From: an uncultured Planctomycetaceae bacterium
Lineage (GTDB): Bacteria; Planctomycetota; Planctomycetia; Gemmatales; Gemmataceae
Assembly: GCA_937888715.1 (NCBI GenBank)
Contig: CALARU010000177.1
Span: 1-64,000, forward strand
Direction of reading: 5' to 3'
Length of the DNA: 64,000 bases
The notes under the pieces were generated by a model, which saw only the letters and a program-made list of their open reading frames with translations, did not search any database and was not told the DNA's origin. Of this stretch, positions 57,101 through 64,000 are shown piece after piece. Each line of letters opens with the position of its first letter. The first letter of the stretch is position 1. A program made the translations under genes and the position numbers.

Positions 57101-57783
57101 TTCTGGTCAGTTCTAAAGCCATGCCCGAAATTGGTCAGGCTGATATCGACCATAAACTCGGAGAGGCATTTCATGGCACACAGGTTTCCGAAGAGGGCGA
57201 TGCCAAAGATCTTTGCGATTACATGCGCACACAACTCCAAATCGAAATTCCTACAGAAAAGCTGACTGGCGTTTCGCAAGATGCTGCTAGGCAGATCATG
57301 TGGAATGTCTTTGATGATCACTATCGCCCTGAAATGCGCATCATGGAACGTGGATTGGTTCTTGCCCAACTTGATAGTACTTGGAAAAATCATCTTTATG
57401 TGATGGATCATTTACGATCCACCGTAGGATTACGAGGCTATGCCCAAGAAGACCCAAAGACTGTTTACAAACGCGAAGGCATGAAAGAATTTGAAGCGAT
57501 GTGGGAAGGCGTTGAAGAAAGAGTCAGCGAAATTGTTTTCCGCATGGAAGATGCTGATGAAGTCCAAGATACTGTTTGGGTTATCGGGTCTGCTGTCCAC
57601 GAAGCTGCCCCGAAGCTTCAAGCTCCGGAAGCTCAATCAGGTGGCGCTCCCGAAGAGATCAAACAAGATAAAAAGGTTGAAACTATCAGGAACTTTGGCG
57701 AACGAATCGGCAGAAATGACCCCTGCTCTTGTGGTAGTGGCAAAAAGTTTAAAAACTGCTGTATGCGCACTAATGCGGTTTAG
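54115..57783 (+). CDS. secA: preprotein translocase ATPase SecA, enlarged form
   Basis: 1222 residues against about 830-950 in most bacteria. Walker A 'MVTGEGKTL' at about 138-146, DEVD 'IIDEVDNILIDEARTP' at about 251-266, 'MTGTA' and 'NMAGRGTDIILGG' (DEAD motor 2) and 'GRAGRQGDPGSSRFYLS' are all present. The extra length falls between about residues 750 and 1085, in the helical wing/scaffold part, before 'ERGLVLAQLDSTWKNHLYVMD'. The C terminus has the zinc SEC-C motif 'NDPCSCGSGKKFKNCC' (about 1199-1214), which contacts SecB or the ribosome in other bacteria. SecA drives unfolded proteins through SecYEG. waaA follows after 40 bases. Confidence 0.96.
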   Translation: MPVQTSFLDRLIEFFSSFPEMVGKLLLSILGDSNERYVRSLGFVRSNKPDSVPKITPGTILAKINDVEPEMLALSDDELRQMATKLRARLAQGETLDSLLPVAFAACRESARRSKNMRHFDVQMLGGIVLHRGNIAEMVTGEGKTLVATLPAVLNAIEGKGVHVITVNDYLARRDCEWMLPIYRGVGLSAGFIQSDMDPVQRREAYECDITYGTNSEFGFDYLRDNMKPARWGDSSYDAYGQQCQKGLHFAIIDEVDNILIDEARTPLIISGQAFSDLRKYTKANEVAVRLADLQRNATKDSAEAGFLNGPFFEVKEKEHTCHLTDDGIRKAEELAGVESFYTAGNMEWPHLIDNSLKAHHLYKKDKQYAVMNHPESGEMSIVIIDEFTGRLMVGRQWSDGLHQAVEAKHYREGVKIKEETQTLATITLQNFFKLYKKVCGMTGTAMTEADEFWKIYKLEVFAIPTNRPLIRINHADTVFRSEKEKWKAVVEEVVEVHQTGRPILIGTTDVDKSIKLSELLKRKGIKHELLNALPEHAARESEIVSQAGRIGALTIATNMAGRGTDIILGGNPEAMGWAVLKTKYASRLEVPEDEWKIIITDIETKEKTKEEGRKVKDLGGLHIVGTERHDSRRIDNQLRGRAGRQGDPGSSRFYLSLQDDLMRIFMGEWVANVLTRLGMEEGQAIESPMVSRQIQKAQKKVEERHFESRKHLLEYDEVMDTQRRRVYGYRQEILNDTNCKIRILEMIAHQIKMAIDRFLDRKYGADSFAQYASDKLGVEFKGSDFDRSTFEEAELYAKNKAHSVTLTQLQDFIEENLGSDDESEWNWQALTNQVNKRWELENAEKTLKSVGKSDLVEYLAQQTEDSVEKISLQEGSILLQSKWGLASLLNWMKLKFQIDVPESSLTNQPSPEVEKILVGKAKELYRQKEITFPVAAGMAKFMNEGPASQAVPGSQKYNREGLYRWAQSRFHQFANDLSEESFRTLSRAEIQQLLVLVSSKAMPEIGQADIDHKLGEAFHGTQVSEEGDAKDLCDYMRTQLQIEIPTEKLTGVSQDAARQIMWNVFDDHYRPEMRIMERGLVLAQLDSTWKNHLYVMDHLRSTVGLRGYAQEDPKTVYKREGMKEFEAMWEGVEERVSEIVFRMEDADEVQDTVWVIGSAVHEAAPKLQAPEAQSGGAPEEIKQDKKVETIRNFGERIGRNDPCSCGSGKKFKNCCMRTNAV

Positions 57784-57823
57784 CACTGCATCTTGTATGA
57801 AAGGAATTTAGGGAAGGAATCCC

Positions 57824-59131
57824 ATGACCCTCTTTATAAATTCCTTTTATTTCCTAGCACTTATTCTCGCCTCGCCCTGGATTGTTTGGCGTTTCTGCTG
57901 GAAGGGCCGTTCCTTCCATAATTTTCGCACTCGGTTTACCGGTAATGTTCAAAGCCTTAGCGCTTCTGCCAATCAAAAAACCGTTTGGTTTCATGGCGTG
58001 AGTGTTGGAGAAATCCACCTCCTACGCCAAGTAGTTTCTACCATTCAAACTTCCAAGCCTGATTGGTTTGTCGTGGTTTCTTCATCCACAGACAACGGGC
58101 TTTTGGAAGCACAGAAGTGCTTTAAAGGCATTCCTGTAATTCTTTTCCCTTTGGATTTCTCTTGGGCTATCAACAAAGCACTTTCCCAGATCAAACCTGA
58201 TCTTATTGTTTTGGCAGAAAGCGAAATTTGGCCCAACTTCCTTCATTGTTGTAAAGCTAAAGATATTCCTGTTGCAGTAATTAACGGCAGAATGAGCCCA
58301 CGAACTCAGGCTCGCTATCTAAACTTCCCCTGGGTTGCCAAGTCTTTCTTTTCAAAAATTAGTGCCTTTGCTCTTCAAAACATTGAAACCGAAAAGTTCC
58401 TGCATCGCATCGGGGTTTCACCAATTTCAACCAGAGTCACTGGGTCTATCAAATTTGATGGCGTAACTTTTTCCCGCAACGATCCTAACATCGAAAAATT
58501 CAGATCAATGTTTGGTATCAAACCTAATGAACTTGTCTGGGTTGCTGGCAGTACGCAAGATCCTGAAGAGCAATATCTACTTAACGCTTACATCGTATTA
58601 AAAAAAGAATTCCCCCTATTAAGGCTGATTCTTGTTCCTAGGCAGCCCGACCTTTTTAACCAAGTTAGAAAGCAAATTGAACTTACTGGATTACCTTTTA
58701 AAAACAGATCTGATCTTGGTCCCACAGTAGCGCCTGACGATTCCATTATTCTTGTCGACACTTTAGGTGAACTTCGCTTTGTCTGGGGCTTGGCAGATAT
58801 TGCTTTTGTTGGTGGCAGCATGGACGGGAAAAGAGGCGGGCAGAATATGATTGAACCTGCAGCCTATGGCAGCGCTGTTTTCTTCGGAGATAAAATTTGG
58901 AATTTCAAGCAAGTTGCCCAGCAACTTATTCAAGCAGGTGGGGCTTCCATGATTTCTTCCCCTACTGTTCTTGAATCCACCGCTAGAAATTTGCTTGCCA
59001 ATGAATCTTTAAGAATACAAATGGGCCACAATGCCAAAGATTTTGTTATCTCTCAACAAGGCGCTACTGCTAAAACTATTCTTATGCTTGAAGACTTCCT
59101 TTGCCAAGATTCACGCAATCTGGCAGCATAA
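57824..59131 (+). CDS. waaA: Kdo transferase (3-deoxy-D-manno-octulosonic acid transferase)
   Basis: 435 residues of the GT30 family. An N-terminal membrane anchor (about 4-22) precedes 'VWFHGVSVGEIHLL' (about 50-63, with the catalytic Glu), 'DWFVVVSSSTDNG', 'LAESEIWPNFL', 'VTGSIKFDG' and the C-terminal 'FVGGSMDGKRGGQNMIEPAAYG' donor-site loop. WaaA adds Kdo to lipid A precursor at the inner membrane. This completes, with kdsD and kdsC 19 kb away, evidence for Kdo-containing LPS. It is next to secA and a class IV aminotransferase gene 24 bases downstream. Confidence 0.95.
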   Translation: MTLFINSFYFLALILASPWIVWRFCWKGRSFHNFRTRFTGNVQSLSASANQKTVWFHGVSVGEIHLLRQVVSTIQTSKPDWFVVVSSSTDNGLLEAQKCFKGIPVILFPLDFSWAINKALSQIKPDLIVLAESEIWPNFLHCCKAKDIPVAVINGRMSPRTQARYLNFPWVAKSFFSKISAFALQNIETEKFLHRIGVSPISTRVTGSIKFDGVTFSRNDPNIEKFRSMFGIKPNELVWVAGSTQDPEEQYLLNAYIVLKKEFPLLRLILVPRQPDLFNQVRKQIELTGLPFKNRSDLGPTVAPDDSIILVDTLGELRFVWGLADIAFVGGSMDGKRGGQNMIEPAAYGSAVFFGDKIWNFKQVAQQLIQAGGASMISSPTVLESTARNLLANESLRIQMGHNAKDFVISQQGATAKTILMLEDFLCQDSRNLAA

Positions 59132-59155
59132 TCTCTGTGATCAGGGTTATTCTTT

Positions 59156-60094
59156 GTGGACAATAATTCGAATCTAGCTTGGATCAATGGCAACTTTATC
59201 CCACAATCTGAAGCGGCAATTACGCTTCATGATGCTGGGTTTGTCATGGGCGCCACCGTCACGGACATGAGCCGTTCTTTTGCGCACAAACCTTTTATGC
59301 TCAAGGAACACATCCAACGTTTCATGGCTCATTGCGAAGCTTGTTTTATCATCATTAAAAAAAGTGAAGTAGAATTCATAAAAGCTGCTGAAGAATTGAT
59401 TGAAAGAAACTGCCTGCTTCTAAAACCTAATGAAGATCTGGCCTTGGTACTTTTGGCAACGCCCGGCCCGATTGGGTTTTATCTTGGTGAACCAGGTGGC
59501 GCAGGGGACAGTTTACCTACTTTGGGGATGCACACTTTCAAACTCCCCTTTCATCGATACCGCCCTTGGGTTGAAAATGGTGTTGAATTACTCACCAGTT
59601 CAATTTTGCAGCCTTCACCTTTATCCATTAATCCTTCCATCAAACAGCGTAGTAGAATGCATTGGTGGATTGCTGAAAGGGAAGTTAAAAAACGATCAGC
59701 AACAGCAATGGCTTTATTGCTTGATGAAAATGGCTTTCTGACAGAAACTGCGTCTTCGAATTTAATAATTCTTCAAGATACTTCCAAAAGTGGTGTAGAC
59801 CTCAAGATTTTAACCCCGAAGCCTGACAAAGTTTTGGATGGCATCGGCCTGCGCATAGTTAAATCGTTTGCCAGGGATTGTGGATTTTCTTGGATTGAAG
59901 CTGATATTTTGCCTGCAGATGTTAAGCCTGCAGATGCAGCTCTGATTACCAGCAATTCTTTTTGTTTTGCACCCGTAAAAAGCCTTAATGGAATCCAGCT
60001 TAGTCGATTTAAGTGGTTTAATGAAAAACTACTTGGCTATTGGCAAAAACAAGTACATTTAGATTTTCACGACCAGATTCTAAAAAACTTGTAG
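59156..60094 (+). CDS. class IV aminotransferase (branched-chain aminotransferase / ADC-lyase family)
   Basis: 312 residues. 'AWINGNFIPQSEAAITLHDAGFVMGATVTD' is the family opening; the PLP lysine lies in 'NPSIKQRSRM' (about 160-169), and 'FLTETASSNL' (about 198-207) is the PLP-phosphate segment. The fold covers branched-chain aminotransferase, D-amino acid transaminase and aminodeoxychorismate lyase, which I cannot separate by eye. The start is a GTG at 59156 preceded by an AGGG site. No other amino acid genes adjoin it. Confidence 0.87.
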   Translation: MDNNSNLAWINGNFIPQSEAAITLHDAGFVMGATVTDMSRSFAHKPFMLKEHIQRFMAHCEACFIIIKKSEVEFIKAAEELIERNCLLLKPNEDLALVLLATPGPIGFYLGEPGGAGDSLPTLGMHTFKLPFHRYRPWVENGVELLTSSILQPSPLSINPSIKQRSRMHWWIAEREVKKRSATAMALLLDENGFLTETASSNLIILQDTSKSGVDLKILTPKPDKVLDGIGLRIVKSFARDCGFSWIEADILPADVKPADAALITSNSFCFAPVKSLNGIQLSRFKWFNEKLLGYWQKQVHLDFHDQILKNL

Positions 60095-60287
60095 ACATCG
60101 CCATTCCTTCCAATTACTTTATCTGAGTATTTCCTAATTGTTATAGTATGACGAGTTAGGTTTAAGTTTCGGCTCGTTGCCGAGATACTTTCTTAAAATT
60201 CTTGTTTCTTTCAAGACAAGTTATTGCCATGATGTGGCTCAAGTATCAATTGTTTAGAAACAACTTTGAGTGATTAGTAAGGAAATT
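60095..60287 (+). promoter_or_regulatory. leader of hppA with three small inverted repeats
   Basis: The 193-base upstream region holds TCGGC/GCCGA (60169-60183), TCTTG/CAAGA (60200-60216) and a near-loopless TTGTTT/AAACAA (60250-60263). A TATAGT box at 60142-60147 could be a -10 element, but no good -35 is seen. AAGGA (60279-60283) is the ribosome-binding site. Confidence 0.35.
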
Positions 60288-63146
60288 ATGATGATGAAGC
60301 TTTTTTCACGGAAGACAAAACCATTTGCCCCCAGAGGGCTTTGGATGATGGTAGGGTTTCTTGCTTTGGGCCTTATGGGCGCTAGCGGCATTGGCACTGG
60401 AGGAACCGGCGAGGGCGGTGACAATTGGCACCCCTTCGGCCTTTTCAGCAGTGATTCTAACTTCACTACATTCGAAAAGATCGCACTTGTTGTTAATCTA
60501 TGCGTTGCTTTATCTGGGCTCTTTTACGCTAAAATCCTTGCAAACTATGTTAACAGCCAACCTAATGGCACCCCTGTAATGCAGGAAATTGCCAAGGCTG
60601 TCCGCGAAGGCGCAAACGCTTATCTTTCCAGACAATTTAAAGTTATTATCTGGCTCATTTTAATTCTTGCTGCTGTTCTTACTGTTACCAAATGGCCTTG
60701 GCACGAACCTGATAACAACACCGAAAAGCAAATCGCTATCGGCCGTGGTATCGCATTCCTTATGGGTTCTATTTTCAGTGCAATGGTTGGTTATTTCGGT
60801 ATGAGCATGGCAACCATTGGAAATCTTAAAGTTGCAACTGCTGCACGCTCTAGAGAAAACGGCTTCGGCATGGCCCTGCAGATTGGTTATCGTTCCGGAA
60901 CCGTAACGGGCATGTTAACCGATGGCCTTGGCCTTCTTGGTGGCACGCTTATTTTTCTTTACTATGGTGAAAAAGCCTTCGAAGTTCTTCTAGGCTTCGG
61001 ATTTGGTGGCACCTTGCTGGCATTATTCATGCGAGTTGGTGGTGGTATTTACACCAAAGCTGCTGATGTTGGTGCAGATCTTGTTGGTAAAATCGAAGCT
61101 GGTATTCCTGAAGATGATCCAAGAAATGCTGCAACAATTGCTGATAATGTTGGCGATAATGTTGGCGATTGCGCAGGTATGGCTGCAGATATTTTCGAAA
61201 GCTATGAAGTTACCATTGTTGCAGCTCTTATTTTAGGTCTTGCTAGCTTTGGCCACATGGGGGTTATCTTCCCTCTTTTGGTTCACGCCATTGGTGTTAT
61301 TGGAAGTATTATTTCAACCTCGCAAGTCAAAGCTGAAAAATCTAAAGGTGTTAAGGCAGCCATGGCTGCTGTTACCAACGGGTTTTGGTTGGGTGCTGTA
61401 ATCAGCGTTATTGCTATCTGTGCCTTGGGGGCATTGTATCTTCGCCCTACTCCAGAATATTTGATCGGTGAATCAATAAAACGCGGGCTTTATACTGAAC
61501 CAAGCTTTGTTGAAAGCCTGACAAAGGCCAACCCCGGGTCAACTCTGGTACCCCTAGTTATCAAATCCAGGGATGAACTGAAAAAACTTGATTCCGTCTC
61601 CCGTGATAAATATTCTGCAGATCGTGAAAAATATGTTGCTGATTTGACTTCGATCTGGAAGAAATCCACTCCAGAAAACCAATCTTTAATTGCTCTCAAG
61701 AAGGACTTGCCTTTAGAAGGCGGCAGTACAACCACTATGGTTAGGATTGCTCAAACATACATGCCTCTTTATGTCGGTTTTGATTATCGACCTATCTTGA
61801 CATGCTTGATTGGTATCGCCTTGGCTCTTGCACTTCACTGGTGTACAGATTACTGGACCAGCACCGAACACGATCCCGTCAAACAACTGGCGAAGTCTTG
61901 TCGTACTGGGCATGCAACCAACATCATTTCCGGTATTGCACTTGGTTATGAAAGTGCGGTTTGGTCTGTGTTGATTATTTCGGTCGCTCTTCTCGGGTCT
62001 GTTTTGGTCTACAGCGGCACCAACCCAATCTTTATTGCTTATGGTGTTGCAATGTGTGGTATCGGCATGCTTACCCTTACAGGCAACATCATTAGTATGG
62101 ATGTTTTTGGGCCTATTGCTGACAACGCAAACGGTATTGGTGAAATGGGTTACAATCGTGACCAGAACAACCAACCTTTACCTCCTGAAGATCCTAACTA
62201 CATGAATGAAGAAGATTATAAAATTGCTCGTCAGACCCTTGCAGATCTTGATGCCGTGGGGAATACCACCAAGGCTATTACCAAGGGTATTGCTATTGGT
62301 TCTGCTGTTCTTGCTGCAGTCTCGTTGTTTGCCAGCTTTATCGCTGTCGTAGCAACAGGAAAAGGCGAAGACGCTATCACCACGCTGACTGCTGCTGAAT
62401 TTGCTGAAGGGGCTGCCAAGCTCAATCTTGCTGATTCTTATGTTTTCATCGGTATGCTTTTGGGTGGTGCGGTTCCTTTCCTTTTCAGCAGTATGACTAT
62501 CCGAGCAGTTGGTCGCGCTGCTTTCTTGATCGTTCAAGAATGTCGTGCTCAATTCCGTGATAAAGAAATCTGGGCTGGAACGAAAAGGCCAAACTACGGC
62601 AGAGTAGTCGATATTTGTACCAGTACTGCTCAGAAAGAACTCGTTGGACCTGGTTTATTGGCGATCTTTGCCCCTGTCGTTGTTGGTTTTGCCATGGGGC
62701 CTTATGCCCTTGGCGGATTCCTTGCTGGTATGATTCTCATTGGCCAGATGCTTGCCGTTTTCATGGCTAACGCAGGTGGTGCTTGGGATAACGCCAAGAA
62801 AACTATCGAAGACCAACCTAAAACTTCAACCTCTGGAAAGGGTTCTGAAGCTCATAAGGCTTCGGTTACAGGCGATACGGTTGGCGATCCTCTTAAAGAT
62901 ACCGCTGGCCCTGCTATCAACCCTCTTATCAAAGTTATGAACATGGTTAGTCTTTTAATTCTACCACTGGTTATGAATTACAATCTTAAAGATGGTAACA
63001 TTGTTAGCCAACGCTACACCATTGGCCTAGCCATTCTTGGCGTTGGCTTAATAGCTGTCGCTTGGGCTTGGTGGCAATCCAACAAGGAAAGCGACGAGAT
63101 GAAAGCCATTGATGAAGAACTTTCCAGAGTAGTCGCAGGGGAGTAA
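60288..63146 (+). CDS. hppA: membrane-bound proton-translocating pyrophosphatase (K+-independent type)
   Basis: 952 residues with about 16 membrane helices. The substrate site 'DVGADLVGKIEAGIPEDDPRN' (about 260-280) and 'DNVGDNVGDCAGMAADIFE' are diagnostic, as is 'DTVGDPLKDTAGPAIN' near the C terminus. The Lys in 'GNTTKA' (about 655-660) is the family marker of potassium-independent enzymes, which pump H+. The enzyme hydrolyses pyrophosphate and builds a proton gradient. It is longer than usual (about 680-800); about 100 extra residues lie at 390-490 (GESIKRG to TMVRIAQTYMP). Of several nearby ATGs, 60288 lies 5 bases after AAGGA; 60291 is also possible. A terminator follows. Confidence 0.95.
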   Translation: MMMKLFSRKTKPFAPRGLWMMVGFLALGLMGASGIGTGGTGEGGDNWHPFGLFSSDSNFTTFEKIALVVNLCVALSGLFYAKILANYVNSQPNGTPVMQEIAKAVREGANAYLSRQFKVIIWLILILAAVLTVTKWPWHEPDNNTEKQIAIGRGIAFLMGSIFSAMVGYFGMSMATIGNLKVATAARSRENGFGMALQIGYRSGTVTGMLTDGLGLLGGTLIFLYYGEKAFEVLLGFGFGGTLLALFMRVGGGIYTKAADVGADLVGKIEAGIPEDDPRNAATIADNVGDNVGDCAGMAADIFESYEVTIVAALILGLASFGHMGVIFPLLVHAIGVIGSIISTSQVKAEKSKGVKAAMAAVTNGFWLGAVISVIAICALGALYLRPTPEYLIGESIKRGLYTEPSFVESLTKANPGSTLVPLVIKSRDELKKLDSVSRDKYSADREKYVADLTSIWKKSTPENQSLIALKKDLPLEGGSTTTMVRIAQTYMPLYVGFDYRPILTCLIGIALALALHWCTDYWTSTEHDPVKQLAKSCRTGHATNIISGIALGYESAVWSVLIISVALLGSVLVYSGTNPIFIAYGVAMCGIGMLTLTGNIISMDVFGPIADNANGIGEMGYNRDQNNQPLPPEDPNYMNEEDYKIARQTLADLDAVGNTTKAITKGIAIGSAVLAAVSLFASFIAVVATGKGEDAITTLTAAEFAEGAAKLNLADSYVFIGMLLGGAVPFLFSSMTIRAVGRAAFLIVQECRAQFRDKEIWAGTKRPNYGRVVDICTSTAQKELVGPGLLAIFAPVVVGFAMGPYALGGFLAGMILIGQMLAVFMANAGGAWDNAKKTIEDQPKTSTSGKGSEAHKASVTGDTVGDPLKDTAGPAINPLIKVMNMVSLLILPLVMNYNLKDGNIVSQRYTIGLAILGVGLIAVAWAWWQSNKESDEMKAIDEELSRVVAGE

Positions 63147-63177
63147 CCAACTCTGCGGGATCTACTATGATAAATCT

Positions 63178-63208
63178 AGGCAGGGCAATTTATTCGCCCT
63201 GCCTTTTT
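63178..63208 (+). terminator. rho-independent terminator between hppA and cstA
   Basis: A perfect 9-bp stem AGGCAGGGC (63178-63186) / GCCCTGCCT (63196-63204) with a 9-base loop is followed by a T-rich tail to 63208 and beyond. It ends only 22 bases before the cstA ATG, so cstA has no room for an ordinary promoter between. Confidence 0.92.
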
Positions 63209-63230
63209 ATTTTTAACAAGGTGCGAACTG

Positions 63231-64000
63231 ATGCTCTTAACATCCCTATTTGGAAATGTTTTCTACTCGCAAGCTGGGGATCATGTGGTATGGCATGCCA
63301 TGCCTATTCTTCTTTTTGCACTTTGTTGCCTGGCAATTGCATATCGCTATTACAGCGCTTTTCTGGCTGCAAAAGTTGCATGTCTTGATGATTCAAAAGT
63401 AACGCCTGCTCACTTATTCAATGATGGTCAAAACTATCACCCTACTAATAGGTGGGTTTTATTTGGGCATCATTTTGCTGCTATCAGCGGGGCGGGACCA
63501 CTCATCGGGCCGGTCCTCGCAATCCAATATGGTTACATGCCTGGATTGCTTTGGCTGGTTATCGGGGTATGTTTGGCAGGTGCTGTACAAGATATGTTGG
63601 TTTTAGCCGCCTCGGTTCGTAGAGGCGGAAAATCTCTTGCTGAAATTGCAAGGTTAGAACTTGGGCCTTTAGCCGGTGTTTTATCCTCGGCTGCAATTCT
63701 TTTTATCGTGATCATCGCTCTTGCTGGTTTAGGATTTGTCGTTGTAAAGGCCTTGGGGGGTGAAACTATTCCATTCCCAAAGGGCACTAGAATCGATATC
63801 CCTGCAGGCGAAAAAATCGTTCTTAACTCTTCTCGATCCAACGACAAAGAAACCATCTACAACTTCCCTCCGGGTTGCACTCTTTACTTCACAAAAACAT
63901 CTGCACCTGCAAGGCGAGATGCTGAATTCCAAATCGTTCTTCCTACCACAGGTAAACTTCCAGAAATCGCCTTGGAACTTGATGGGAAGCCGATCATTCT
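63231..64000 (+). CDS. cstA: carbon starvation protein CstA-family transporter, 5' part
   Basis: The reading frame is open from the ATG at 63231 to the window end (256 codons) and is cut there. The CstA N-terminal block is clear: '[34 protein letters not shown]' contains the conserved HHFAxIxGAGPxxGP segment (about 85-103), with several helices around it. CstA-family proteins import peptides or pyruvate. From about residue 173 a hydrophilic stretch of at least 80 residues ([14 protein letters not shown] onward) continues to the end of the window, an unusual insertion after the fourth or fifth helix. AAGGTG (63219-63224) precedes the start. Confidence 0.9.
   Translation, partial: MLLTSLFGNVFYSQAGDHVVWHAMPILLFALCCLAIAYRYYSAFLAAKVACLDDSKVTPAHLFNDGQNYHPTNRWVLFGHHFAAISGAGPLIGPVLAIQYGYMPGLLWLVIGVCLAGAVQDMLVLAASVRRGGKSLAEIARLELGPLAGVLSSAAILFIVIIALAGLGFVVVKALGGETIPFPKGTRIDIPAGEKIVLNSSRSNDKETIYNFPPGCTLYFTKTSAPARRDAEFQIVLPTTGKLPEIALELDGKPII

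Noticed and set aside
63167-63606. Short plus-strand frames that end inside the last gene.
   Set aside because: They are out of frame with cstA, whose frame is open from 63231 to the end with clear CstA motifs.

Overview
The window looks like chromosomal DNA from a planctomycete (PVC superphylum), probably from an AT-rich Gemmata-like lineage. This rests on gene content, not a search: a PVC-type cytochrome c dehydrogenase with HEAT repeats, a DUF1080 (3-keto-disaccharide hydrolase) protein, a DUF11-containing envelope protein, a class III fructose-bisphosphatase, an enlarged SecA with a C-terminal SEC-C zinc motif, and genes of the Kdo/LPS and BamA outer-membrane pathways. I see no rRNA, CRISPR array, prophage or insertion sequence. 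Genes are dense on both strands and most are housekeeping or envelope genes.

Layout. 1-5.9 kb: a solute-binding protein with a long N-terminal extension, an NhaD-type antiporter, tRNA-His, a PQQ-like beta-propeller protein and a small membrane peptide. 5.9-14.3 kb: EttA and a ROK kinase on the minus strand; class III FBPase directly abutting a GH13 glycosidase, then an MDR reductase; a convergent D-threonine-aldolase-like PLP enzyme. 14.4-21.6 kb: a TPR protein, ilvD with a Leu/Val-rich upstream ORF, a small secreted protein, and BamA on the minus strand. 21.8-26.8 kb: a same-strand run of epimerase, DJ-1/PfpI protein, xylose isomerase, rhodanese and a membrane-fused PlsC acyltransferase. 26.9-32.7 kb (minus): the large PVC dehydrogenase and RecD2. 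33-36.9 kb: a Met/Gly/Pro-rich lipoprotein and a DUF11 protein sharing an unnamed domain, then a small CxxC protein.

37-42 kb: kdsD, kdsC and a giant LptC/OstA-like protein form a Kdo/LPS-export operon. 42-46 kb: DUF1080, EamA and GNAT genes on the minus strand; apt-hisI-hisG on the plus strand. 46.05-46.86 kb: a decayed metallophosphoesterase with at least five lesions. 47-51.5 kb: an MMPL transporter behind a structured leader, rpsT, and an ATP-cone protein without a visible ribonucleotide reductase radical site. 51.6-60.1 kb: a GT2-ArnT fusion, secA, waaA (Kdo transferase) and a class IV aminotransferase. 60.3-64 kb: a K+-independent-type membrane pyrophosphatase and the start of cstA, cut by the window end.

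Functionally, BamA, KdsD, KdsC, the LptC-like protein and WaaA together indicate a true outer membrane carrying Kdo-containing lipid. I found no clear defence or mobile system. The least explained items are the paired envelope proteins at 33-36.4 kb with their structured leader, the ATP-cone protein, and the giant LptC-like protein.
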